This document shows positions 26,562 to 34,187 of a DNA stretch of 64,000 nucleotides, one piece after another. Position 1 is the stretch's first letter; every line of letters begins with the position of its first letter. The stretch is from positions 1 through 64,000 of the forward strand of contig NZ_JAHYXK010000005.1 of assembly GCF_019443125.1 (NCBI RefSeq), written 5' to 3'. The notes below the pieces were generated by a model. It searched no databases. It was not told the origin of the DNA and worked only from the letters and a program-made list of their open reading frames with translations. Source of the stretch: Pontibacter aydingkolensis. GTDB taxonomy: Bacteria > Bacteroidota > Bacteroidia > Cytophagales > Hymenobacteraceae. The position numbers were made by a program, and so were the translations under genes.

Positions 26562-27662
26562 ATGTCACAAGCACTTTTAAAACCTATAAAATTACACGAC
26601 CTGGAACTGAACAACCGGGTAATAATGGCACCCATGACGCGCAGCCGCGCCGATAACAGGGATAATGCACCAAACGAAATGATGGTAACCTATTATACTC
26701 AACGCGCTGGTGCCGGCCTTATCATTTCAGAAGGGTCGCAGATTTCGAAGCAAGCTGTTGGTTATATCAACACCCCCGGCATTTACTCTAAAGAGCAGGT
26801 AACTGACTGGAAAAAAGTAACAGATGCCGTCCACCAGGAAGGTGGCAAGATATTTATCCAGCTTTGGCACGTGGGCCGCATGTCGCACCCCGATTTCCAT
26901 AACGGCGAATTTCCTGTGGCTCCTTCTGCCATTAACCCGGAATCTAAATCTTTTACGCCGGAAGGGTTTAAAGATACGGTAACACCGCGCGCCCTAACCA
27001 TACCTGAGATAAAGCAGATCATTCAGGACTATAAAGCAGCTGCAGCAAACGCTATGGAAGCTGGCTTTGATGGTGTAGAGATTCATGCCTCTAACGGTTA
27101 CCTGCTGCACCAGTTCTTTGCCTCTACTTCTAATATCCGCAACGATGAATATGGTGGATCTAAAGAAAACCGCGCCCGTATACTTTTCGAAGTGATAGAT
27201 GCCATAAAAGAGGTGGTACCTGCGGAGCGCATTGGCGTAAGGCTAAACCCAAGTCTGCACAACACCTTCGGCATGACCCTGAACGAGGATACTATTCCAA
27301 CTTTCGACTATATTATCGAGAACCTGAACAAGTATAAACTGGCCTACCTGCACTTAACCGAGGCTTCGCCGGCAAATAAAGATGTGCCGCACATAGAGCC
27401 TAACATTGCCAAACGTTACCGCCCAGTCTACAAAGGCAACCTGATTATAAACGGTGGCTTTACACAAGAAAGTGGCAACAATGTAATAGAAGAAGGCGCT
27501 GCCGACATGGTAGCCTACGGAGTACCTTTTATCGCTAACCCAGATCTGCCTGCACGCTTTGAGCAGGATGCAGAACTGCAGGAAGCCGACAGCAAAACAT
27601 TTTACGTTCCGGGTGCCAAAGGCTATATTGATTACCCTTCGTTAGCGGAGGTAGAGGCCTAA
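26562..27662 (+). CDS. Old Yellow Enzyme family alkene reductase (NADH:flavin oxidoreductase)
   Basis: 366 residues from the ATG at 26562; the open frame extends further upstream into low-complexity spacer and that part is unlikely to be coding. It is an FMN enzyme of the NemA/XenB group that reduces activated double bonds, including N-ethylmaleimide-type electrophiles. Family motifs: LKPIKLHDLELNNRVIMAPM at the start, TRSRAD, IQLWHVGRMSHPD, EIHASNGYLLHQFF (His and Asn that bind substrate) and the phosphate-binding INGGF region. It follows the aldo-keto reductase and completes a MarR-reductase-reductase unit for detoxifying electrophiles. Confidence 0.95.
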   Translation: MSQALLKPIKLHDLELNNRVIMAPMTRSRADNRDNAPNEMMVTYYTQRAGAGLIISEGSQISKQAVGYINTPGIYSKEQVTDWKKVTDAVHQEGGKIFIQLWHVGRMSHPDFHNGEFPVAPSAINPESKSFTPEGFKDTVTPRALTIPEIKQIIQDYKAAAANAMEAGFDGVEIHASNGYLLHQFFASTSNIRNDEYGGSKENRARILFEVIDAIKEVVPAERIGVRLNPSLHNTFGMTLNEDTIPTFDYIIENLNKYKLAYLHLTEASPANKDVPHIEPNIAKRYRPVYKGNLIINGGFTQESGNNVIEEGAADMVAYGVPFIANPDLPARFEQDAELQEADSKTFYVPGAKGYIDYPSLAEVEA

Positions 27663-27688
27663 GTTTAAGACACTTTTTATATATACCC

Positions 27689-27726
27689 GAAAAGCCAGCT
27701 GCTACTGCGGCTGGCTTTTCATTTTT
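27689..27726 (+). terminator. Terminator after the Old Yellow Enzyme gene
   Basis: GAAAAGCCAGC / GCTGGCTTTTC with a ten-base loop, then ATTTTT. It closes the marR-reductase unit. Confidence 0.85.
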
Positions 27727-27814
27727 ATACTTATTCTGAAACCTCAAAGTATAAACCTCAAAAAACAGCATCTATACTAGCCAGTAATCGTAATTTTCGT
27801 TTAGATTTACCTTT

Positions 27815-27822
27815 TATATTTG
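27815..27822 (+). promoter_or_regulatory. Candidate -7 element of ispF
   Basis: TATATTTG matches the Bacteroidota -7 consensus and lies 43 bases before the ispF start. No TTG is present 19 bases upstream, so only half of the promoter is supported. Confidence 0.4.
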
Positions 27823-27865
27823 CCCGGTCTGCATGGCCTGGCTTATACTTTAAGTATAACATCAG

Positions 27866-28351
27866 ATGAAACTGAAAATAAGAACCGGCTTTGGCTACGA
27901 CGTGCACCAACTGCAGGAGGGACTGGACTTCTGGCTCGGCGGCATTAAGATTCCACATACACACGGAGCACTTGGCCACTCTGATGCAGATGTGCTGATA
28001 CATGTAATCTGTGATGCCCTGCTGGGTGCCGCCAATATGCGCGATATCGGCTACCACTTCTCCGACAGAGACCCGCAGTATAAAGGAATCGATAGTAAGA
28101 TACTCTTGAAGGAGGTTATGCATTTGTTATCACGGGAAGGTTACGAGATCGGCAACATAGACTCTACCATCTGCCTGCAGGAGCCTAAGGTAAATCCGCA
28201 CATCCCGGCCATGAAAAAATGCCTGGCTGAGGTAATGGGGATACCAGAACATGATATCTCTATTAAAGCCACTACCACCGAGCACCTAGGGTTTGTAGGC
28301 AAAAAAGAAGGTGTAGCGGCATTTGCAACTGTTTTGATTGTGAAGCAGTAA
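27866..28351 (+). CDS. ispF: 2-C-methyl-D-erythritol 2,4-cyclodiphosphate synthase
   Basis: 161 residues, the normal length. It performs the cyclisation step of the non-mevalonate isoprenoid pathway. Zinc ligands Asp12 and His14 (GYDVHQL) and His46 (DADVLIHVICDALLGA) are in place, with the IDSKILLKEV, GNIDSTI and IKATTTEHLGFVGKKEG blocks after them. It is a single-gene unit; ispD is not adjacent. Confidence 0.98.
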   Translation: MKLKIRTGFGYDVHQLQEGLDFWLGGIKIPHTHGALGHSDADVLIHVICDALLGAANMRDIGYHFSDRDPQYKGIDSKILLKEVMHLLSREGYEIGNIDSTICLQEPKVNPHIPAMKKCLAEVMGIPEHDISIKATTTEHLGFVGKKEGVAAFATVLIVKQ

Positions 28352-28425
28352 CCGGCACAGATTAAACCACCTACACTTGTGCTAGTCTAAACTGAACTAA
28401 ACTTTAATAACACCTAAACCAAACC

Positions 28426-29970
28426 ATGAAGAGACATAATCTCTACGCTGCCCTTTTACTAGCCACTATTGGCTACGGCTGTGCCAAGGGTCCAAGCGCC
28501 AGTAATCCAACCACAGATGTGGCCAAGCTGAGCGAGGCTGCGCCAAAGTATGCACAAACCATTACGGCAGCTGATCTGTCGAAACACCTTTATATCATCG
28601 CTTCCGATGAGTATGAAGGACGCAACACCGGTGAGAAAGGCCAGAAAATGGCAGCTGAGTACATTGCGCGCGAGTTCCGCGAGGATGGCTTGGCGGGCCC
28701 GGTAAAAGGCGGCGCTAACCCTTATTACCAAACCTTCGACCTACAAAAAAGCAGCTGGGGCGAGGGGCATATAACCATAGGCAGCCAGAAATTCCTGATG
28801 ATGCAGGATTTCTTCCCGCTTGGCTCTTCGCCATTTAGCACAGAGCAGGCTATAGAGGCTGTTTACGTAACTGATGCAGCTCAAATTGCAGATAAAAGCG
28901 CTCAAGGCAAGTTGATAGTAACCATGTTGGGTAGTGGCGCCGAAACGCAGAACCGAACGCGCGCCTTTGCTGCCGCGGCCGAAAAAGCAGGTGCTAAAGG
29001 TGTAGCTTATGTAATGGGAGCCGAAGAATACCGCACGATGGCAGACCGCTACACTCATCGTATATCTCAGCCATCTATTTCGCAGGTGTCTGGCGGTAGC
29101 ACTCGCCCTGCCAGCATTTATACAACGCCAACTGTGGGTGCAGCTATACTTGGCACTACCCCTGAAAAGCTAGAGCAAACTGCAGCTACAGCTACTTTCA
29201 AGCCAGCTTCTGACATTAAAATTTTGATGAGCAGAAAGTCTGAGCCACTACCTACAGAAAATGTGCTTGGCTATGTTGAAGGTACAGACAAGAAGGATGA
29301 GGTAATCGTTGTAACCGCCCACTACGACCACGTAGGTGTGGATGATTCACGCACAGGCGACAAGATATACAACGGCGCCAACGACGATGGTTCTGGTACA
29401 GTAGCCGTTATCGAACTGGCTGAGGCATTTGCTCAGGCTAAAAAAGATGGCTATGGCCCGCGCCGCAGCATTCTGTTTATGACAGTAACCGCAGAGGAAA
29501 AGGGCTTGCTAGGATCTGAGTATTATGCCAACAACCCGATCTTCCCGTTAGCAAATACGGTTGCCAACGTAAACATCGACATGATCGGCCGCATGGACTT
29601 CGACAATGAGAAGAAAAACGACAGCAACTACATCTACGTGATCGGTGCTGATAAGCTTTCTTCGGAGTTGCACCAGATAAACGAAGAGGCAAACCAGAAA
29701 CACGTAAACCTGAGACTCGACTACAAGTATAACGACGAGAAAGACCCTAACCGTTTCTACTACCGTTCAGACCATTATAACTTCGCAAAACACGGCATTC
29801 CGATCATCTTCTATTTTAACGGAGTGCATGCAGACTACCACCAGCCAGGCGACGAGGCAGACAAGATCATCTACGAAAGCGCTGAGAAAGTTGCCAGACT
29901 GGCATTTTATACTACCTGGGAACTTGCCAACCGCGAGAACCGAATTGTAGTAGACAGCAATAAGAAATAG
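28426..29970 (+). CDS. M28 family zinc aminopeptidase, lipoprotein
   Basis: 514 residues. A signal peptide ends in ATIGYGC, a likely lipobox, so the enzyme is probably anchored in the envelope. A protease-associated domain lies at about 140-260. The catalytic M28 domain follows, with metal ligands in VVTAHYDHVG (His), NGANDDGSGT (Asp), TAEEKGLLGSEYY (Glu pair), NIDMIGR (Asp) and GVHADYHQPGDEADK (His). The probable role is trimming peptides outside the cytoplasm. A terminator follows. Confidence 0.94.
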   Translation: MKRHNLYAALLLATIGYGCAKGPSASNPTTDVAKLSEAAPKYAQTITAADLSKHLYIIASDEYEGRNTGEKGQKMAAEYIAREFREDGLAGPVKGGANPYYQTFDLQKSSWGEGHITIGSQKFLMMQDFFPLGSSPFSTEQAIEAVYVTDAAQIADKSAQGKLIVTMLGSGAETQNRTRAFAAAAEKAGAKGVAYVMGAEEYRTMADRYTHRISQPSISQVSGGSTRPASIYTTPTVGAAILGTTPEKLEQTAATATFKPASDIKILMSRKSEPLPTENVLGYVEGTDKKDEVIVVTAHYDHVGVDDSRTGDKIYNGANDDGSGTVAVIELAEAFAQAKKDGYGPRRSILFMTVTAEEKGLLGSEYYANNPIFPLANTVANVNIDMIGRMDFDNEKKNDSNYIYVIGADKLSSELHQINEEANQKHVNLRLDYKYNDEKDPNRFYYRSDHYNFAKHGIPIIFYFNGVHADYHQPGDEADKIIYESAEKVARLAFYTTWELANRENRIVVDSNKK

Positions 29971-30031
29971 TATACTACAGCTGCAGTAGCAGCCGTTTAA
30001 TGTATAAGTGCTACACCTTTAGTAGCTTTGC

Positions 30032-30067
30032 GAAAAACACCCTAACTTTAAGGGTGTTTTTCTTTTG
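30032..30067 (+). terminator. Terminator of the M28 peptidase gene
   Basis: GAAAAACACCCT / AGGGTGTTTTTC with a seven-base loop, then TTTT. It lies 60 bases past the stop and 45 bases before the LutB start. Confidence 0.85.
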
Positions 30068-30111
30068 TAGGGGGCAGCTTTTGTCTCCGAAAACCGTAGG
30101 GTAGATACAGT

Positions 30112-31482
30112 ATGAGTAAACTTAAACAGTTTCTGCTGGACGCAGAGACAAAAGCATTCGACCAGGGCCACCGCGCAACCATCAAGTTCAATATCGGCAA
30201 GTATAACGCCGCTGTGCAGCGTGGCCTCACCCAATACAGCGACCATGAACTAGCCCGCGAGCGCGGCTCTTTTATAAAGACGAACACCATCAACAACTTA
30301 GATAAGTACCTGATGGAGTTCGAGTCTAACTTTACGGCCCGTGGCGGCAAGGTTATCTGGGCACGCGACGCCCAGGAAGCCCTGAAAGAGATAGGCGAAA
30401 TCATGAAGCGCAAGCGCGCCCGCTCCGTTGTAAAGTCTAAATCCATGATAACAGAGGAGATCCACCTAAACGATTACCTCGAGAAAAATGGCATTGAGAC
30501 AGTGGAAACCGACCTGGGCGAGTACATTGTGCAGCTGGCAGAGCAACGCCCTTACCACATTGTAACACCGGCCATGCACATGTCTAAAAAGGACATTGCA
30601 GACTTATTTGTTCGCAAGCTGGGTATTCCACCCACCGATAATGCTGAAGAACTGGTAGGCGTAGCCCGTAAACTGTTGCGCGAAAAGTATACTTCAGCAG
30701 AGGTAGGTATAACAGGAGGTAACTTTCTAATTGCGGACATTGGAGGTGTGGCTGTAACAGAGAACGAAGGCAACGCAAGACTTTCCACCACTTTCCCGAA
30801 AACGCATATTGCCATCGTAGGTATCGAGAAAATGATCCCATCGGTGATGGATCTGGACCTATTCTGGCCACTATTGAGTACCAGCGGCACCGGCCAGAAC
30901 GTAACCATCTACAACACCATCATGACGGGACCACGCCAGCCAAAAGAGATGGATGGTCCGGAAGAGATGTATGTAGTATTGCTGGATAACGGCCGTACAG
31001 AGTTGCTGGCCTTGCCGGAAAAGCGGGAAGCCCTGAACTGCATTCGTTGCGGCGCCTGCCTTAACATTTGCCCGGTATACAAAAACATTGGCGGCCATAC
31101 CTACGAAAGTACTTACAGCGGCCCTATTGGCTCGGTGATTACACCGCATTTAAGCGGCATGGCTGAGAACAAACACCTGAGTTTTGCCAGTTCGCTATGC
31201 GGTGCCTGTACCTCTGTTTGCCCGGTTAAAATCAATATACACAACCTGCTGCTTTTAAACCGCAAGCAAAGTGTAGAGCAAGGCATGGCCGACGGGCAGG
31301 AGAAAACAGCCTTTAAGTTCTGGGTGAAAGCCATGAAAAGCCGCCGACTGTTGAACATGGCACCTGCAGGAGTCAAAAATTATGTGCTGAAGTATGTACT
31401 AAAAGATACCTGGAGCAAACGCCGTGAGCCGCTGCATTTGCCTAAAAAGTCGTTTAATCAACTCTGGAAGGAAAGGAAGTAA
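30112..31482 (+). CDS. lutB: LutB-type iron-sulfur protein of L-lactate oxidation
   Basis: 456 residues. The N-terminal LUD domain (about 60-290) is followed by two 4Fe-4S motifs, CIRCGACLNICP and CGACTSVCP. LutB normally works with LutA (cysteine-rich electron-transfer protein) and LutC to oxidise L-lactate to pyruvate. Neither partner is next to it here: a repeat region follows, then an unrelated gene on the other strand. The complex may therefore be encoded in two places, or this copy may act with another partner. The short C-terminal region after the second cluster lacks a clear added domain. Confidence 0.93.
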   Translation: MSKLKQFLLDAETKAFDQGHRATIKFNIGKYNAAVQRGLTQYSDHELARERGSFIKTNTINNLDKYLMEFESNFTARGGKVIWARDAQEALKEIGEIMKRKRARSVVKSKSMITEEIHLNDYLEKNGIETVETDLGEYIVQLAEQRPYHIVTPAMHMSKKDIADLFVRKLGIPPTDNAEELVGVARKLLREKYTSAEVGITGGNFLIADIGGVAVTENEGNARLSTTFPKTHIAIVGIEKMIPSVMDLDLFWPLLSTSGTGQNVTIYNTIMTGPRQPKEMDGPEEMYVVLLDNGRTELLALPEKREALNCIRCGACLNICPVYKNIGGHTYESTYSGPIGSVITPHLSGMAENKHLSFASSLCGACTSVCPVKINIHNLLLLNRKQSVEQGMADGQEKTAFKFWVKAMKSRRLLNMAPAGVKNYVLKYVLKDTWSKRREPLHLPKKSFNQLWKERK

Positions 31483-31522
31483 GGTTTCGTTATTGGTTGC
31501 CTGCTATTAGTTATTGGGAAAT

Positions 31523-31697
31523 GTAGAGACGCAATACGTTGCGTCTTGTCTGCTACAGGGCAGTAAGTTGGTTATCCGCTATTAGGAGATCTTAGGACGT
31601 AATATTTTGCGTATAAATTTCCCCATAGCCCAAGGTTGAACGAAGTGTCACTTGTGCTGTTTCATGGCAAGCAAGACGCAACGTATTGCGTCTCTAC
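31523..31697. repeat. 175-base element bounded by perfect 26-base inverted repeats
   Basis: Positions 31523-31548 and 31672-31697 are exact reverse complements. Each end also contains a hairpin of its own, GACGCAA-TACG-TTGCGTC. The interior has no open frame. This is the structure of a small non-coding repeat (REP or MITE-like); no target duplication is clear. The flanking spacers also show loose inverted similarity to each other. Confidence 0.75.
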
Positions 31698-31786
31698 AAA
31701 TAACCAAAACGATTACTCAATAATGAACAACGAATAGCCAACAACGATTAACGATATCCGAAGTATAAAAACAAAGTATAAAAACA

Positions 31787-31820
31787 AAACGGCCTGCATC
31801 TTAATTGGTGCAGGCCGTTT
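31787..31820 (-). terminator. Terminator of the asparaginyl-tRNA-synthetase-like gene
   Basis: A perfect 12-base stem AAACGGCCTGCA / TGCAGGCCGTTT with a ten-base loop. On the minus strand it is followed by TGTTTTTAT. Confidence 0.85.
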
Positions 31821-31886
31821 ATGTTACCTTATTATTCGCAGGATTGTCTGCATTATCGCTATTGTCGTCCATACTTCGTTTTTCGT

Positions 31887-32840
31887 TTAAAACAGGGCTT
31901 TTGTAAATGGTTTACGTGAGAAAACGGTTGCCTCGTCCACATCTTTTAAGCGGCAGATAAAGCGGGTCATACGTTCCACGCCAAAGCCACCACCGGCAGT
32001 CTTAGGCAAACCAGACTCTTTGGCCACCTCCAGGTAAAACTTAAAAGCTTCTTTGTCGGTGCCGGTTTCTTCCATGCGCTTTAGTATCTGCTTGTACTCA
32101 TGTTCACGCTCAGCTCCGGACAACCCCTCGCCAAAGCCTTCTGGCCAGATAATGTCATAGTTCAGGTAAGTGCCCGGCTTAGAAGGATCTTCTTTATCGT
32201 AGAACTCGCGTTTGTGGTTTAGCAGCCAGAACGGTGCAGTTGCCTCTTCTGATTTCATGCGTTCATATTCCGGCCCCAGGGCAGCCTCCAGTTTTTCGGT
32301 GCGGTATACCGGCCATTTTTCATACAACGGAAGTAATTCGCCACGCAGGTCCAGCAGTATCTCCGGTATCTCAGCGTTCAATTTTGTGAAGATGAAGTTT
32401 ACCAGCTCCTCTACAAATTCCATCACATAAAACCTGTCTTTGCCTTTAAACTCAAAATCTACCTGCGTAAACTCAAACAAGTGCCGGCCTGTATCGGCAC
32501 GGTCAGCAAACTCGAGGCGCACATTAGGTGATACAATGTACAGGCTCTCCAGCACAGGGCTTAGCAAGGCCAGCTGCTTATGAAAGATCATCGATTTGGT
32601 CAGGCTCCAGCGGCGGTCAGCGTACCCTATACTTGCATCTACCACACCATGGTTTAGCGGATCGGTGATCGGAGAGAGCATGAGCGGCATCAGCTGTGTA
32701 AGGCCTTTTTTAAACATGAATTCATGTGTGGCGCGGATTATCCCTTGCTGCACCTGCAGAATTTTAGGCAATTTGGCACGGCTCAGGTGCTCCAACGTAA
32801 CATCCAGCAACGTTGGTTTTGTTAGTGTTTCTAACTCCAT
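31887..32840 (-). CDS. Class II aminoacyl-tRNA synthetase-like protein (AsnRS/AspRS catalytic domain only), possible asparagine synthetase
   Basis: 317 residues covering only the class II catalytic core. Motif 2 appears as GRHLFEFTQVDFEF and motif 3 as GGGFGVERMTRF, the style of aspartyl/asparaginyl enzymes. The N-terminal OB-fold that binds the anticodon is absent, so charging tRNA is unlikely. Archaeal proteins of this shape (AS-AR) make asparagine from aspartate and ammonia. The gene is divergent from an Lrp/AsnC-family regulator, as asnA and asnC are in E. coli, which supports amino-acid synthesis. Biochemical function is an inference; a tRNA-modifying or other ligase role remains possible. 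Confidence 0.8.
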   Translation of the reverse strand: MELETLTKPTLLDVTLEHLSRAKLPKILQVQQGIIRATHEFMFKKGLTQLMPLMLSPITDPLNHGVVDASIGYADRRWSLTKSMIFHKQLALLSPVLESLYIVSPNVRLEFADRADTGRHLFEFTQVDFEFKGKDRFYVMEFVEELVNFIFTKLNAEIPEILLDLRGELLPLYEKWPVYRTEKLEAALGPEYERMKSEEATAPFWLLNHKREFYDKEDPSKPGTYLNYDIIWPEGFGEGLSGAEREHEYKQILKRMEETGTDKEAFKFYLEVAKESGLPKTAGGGFGVERMTRFICRLKDVDEATVFSRKPFTKALF

Positions 32841-33005
32841 AATTTTTTAAGATTTGACAAACAATTGATGGTTTATACTTACCAAATTTAATAATTGATT
32901 CAAATTATTAACAATTTATCAAATTATATTTTTTATATTTGCAAATAATACAATAGAAACTGCAGTTTATTGAAACTTTGTAAAAAAGAAGAAGTATAGT
33001 GCTTT
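32841..33005. promoter_or_regulatory. AT-rich divergent promoter region with candidate Lrp/AsnC sites
   Basis: 165 bases between two divergent genes. The minus strand has TAAATTTG at 32890-32883 with TTG 21 bases upstream (32914-32912), a fair promoter for the synthetase-like gene. The plus strand has TATATTTG at 32934-32941 for the regulator gene. Between them lies a run of AATAATT / AAATTATT inverted words, typical of AT-rich Lrp-family binding sites. Confidence 0.5.
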
Positions 33006-33464
33006 ATGAATTATGAAATTGATAACCTGGATAAGCAGATTCTGAACCTGCTGATGCACAATGTGACCCGTGCTTACACCGATATTGCGAAAGAACTCAA
33101 TGTTTCGGGAGGCACCATTCATGTGCGCATGAAAAAGTTAACAGAGATGGGAGTGGTAAAAGGCTCTCAGCTGCTTATTAACCCGGCTGCCATTGGCTTT
33201 GACATCTGCGCTTTTATAGGTGTATTTCTGGAGAAGGGATCTGTTTATAAAGATGCCGTAGAGCAGATGCGCCAGGTACCGGAGATTGTAGAACTGCACT
33301 ATACTACCGGCTCCTACAGCATGTTTATCAAGATCATCTGCCGCGACACTAACCACCTGCGCGAGGTGTTAAACGAGAAGATACAGCCGGTAAAAGGTGT
33401 GCAGCGCACTGAAACGTTTATCTCGCTGGAGGAAAGTATAAACAGGCAGATTTCTGTTGTCTGA
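33006..33464 (+). CDS. Lrp/AsnC family transcriptional regulator
   Basis: 152 residues. The N-terminal helix-turn-helix (about 5-60: LDKQILNLLMHNVTRAYTDI ... NVSGGTIHVRMKKLTEMGVV) is followed by an RAM ligand-binding domain (about 70-150: FIGVFLEKG, VELHYTTGSYSMFIKI and a final ETFISLEESINR). Members sense amino acids such as leucine, asparagine or lysine. It is divergent from the asparaginyl-tRNA-synthetase-like gene, which it probably controls together with itself. Confidence 0.95.
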   Translation: MNYEIDNLDKQILNLLMHNVTRAYTDIAKELNVSGGTIHVRMKKLTEMGVVKGSQLLINPAAIGFDICAFIGVFLEKGSVYKDAVEQMRQVPEIVELHYTTGSYSMFIKIICRDTNHLREVLNEKIQPVKGVQRTETFISLEESINRQISVV

Positions 33465-33820
33465 ATCAGGATTTGCAGGATAGAGAAGGATACACAGGAT
33501 TATTGACCACAGATTAAGTTGATTTAACTGATCATGCTATTACAGGTTCCAGCTACGTCTATCCCTCTGAAGCTTTAGAAGCCACATCTAGCATCTAATG
33601 CGAAAAATCCTGCTACAACCGTTTCTTTTGCTATTATTCTCGCAGCCATTCTTCCTCCTGTCATCTTGTAAAGATCTTGTGTGAAGGGAGGTTAAGCGCT
33701 TGTTAAAACGCAACCGACTCCTCCATTAGCGAGAGCATAAACACACCCCTGCTTCTCTCAAGAGGGGAATTTCAGCAGTTGGGCATGATCAAAATATAGT
33801 TTCATTGCAGCTTTCATCGC

Positions 33821-33850
33821 GCGGACAGGTCACGACCTGTCCCTACAAAT
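33821..33850 (+). repeat. GGACAGGT hairpin repeat, copy 1
   Basis: GGACAGGT-CACG-ACCTGTCC followed by CTACAAAT, preceded by TTTCATTGCAGC. Related copies lie at 42011-42037 (same strand) and 53852-53876 (opposite strand). Confidence 0.85.
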
Positions 33851-34123
33851 CAGCATTTATACTTTGGTTCCTGCTGCAAAGGTCTTAGCCAAGAAGTGTC
33901 GATCCCAGTCTTTGCGTTGAGCGCCTCGAGAGGTTCCAGTGGCGAGCGCAAGCGAGACATTGCGACGTAAGGAGCAAAGGAAGCGAAAGCAGCGCGATGC
34001 GCAAAGACGAGCCTACGCGGGCTTGAGCGCACCAAAGCCTTAGGTGAAACTATGACTAAGTAAGACTGAGGAACAGCAATAGCTAGAAAATATAGCAGAG
34101 CTTACATCAGAATACAGCAGGTA

Positions 34124-34164
34124 CAAAAAAACAGCAGTACACCCTACTAAGACTGTACTGCTGT
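34124..34164 (-). terminator. Terminator of the aminotransferase gene
   Basis: An 11-base stem ACAGCAGTACA / TGTACTGCTGT; on the minus strand it is followed by TTTTTTTG. Confidence 0.85.
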
Positions 34165-34187
34165 AAGTATAATTCCTAAAGTATAAA

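Larger units (their letters stand above)
31483..31886. other. Intergenic region with inverted repeat element
   Basis: About 400 bases without a gene. It holds a 175-base segment bounded by a perfect 26-base inverted repeat (separate entry) and AT-rich spacers built from degenerate AATAAC/ATTAG words. The terminator of the minus-strand gene at 31.9 kb is at its right end. Confidence 0.7.
33465..34187. other. Repeat-rich intergenic region, copy A
   Basis: About 720 bases. One 61-codon minus-strand frame (33850-34035) exists but has no start signal or recognisable product. The stretch from about 33650 to 34080 is a diverged copy of the sequence at 41701-42145: shared blocks are GAAGGGAGGTTAAGC, ACACACCCCTGC, CTCTCAAGAGG, the GGACAGGT hairpin and GTAAGACTGAGGAA. 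An additional segment bounded by GTCTTTGCG (33908-33916) and its complement (34000-34008) lies only in this copy. Confidence 0.75.

Noticed and set aside
31483..31886. A tRNA or other stable RNA in the hairpin-rich gap
   Set aside because: The stems do not form a cloverleaf, and there is no T-loop consensus or CCA-compatible end; the pattern is a pair of inverted repeats.
31887..32840. A normal asparaginyl- or aspartyl-tRNA synthetase
   Set aside because: The protein is about 100 residues shorter than those enzymes and lacks the N-terminal anticodon-binding OB fold.
33850..34035. A 61-codon minus-strand frame in repeat copy A
   Set aside because: It lies in repeat DNA, has no promoter or conserved match to the other repeat copy, and its composition (Arg, Ala, Leu, Pro) looks like chance translation of GC-rich repeats.
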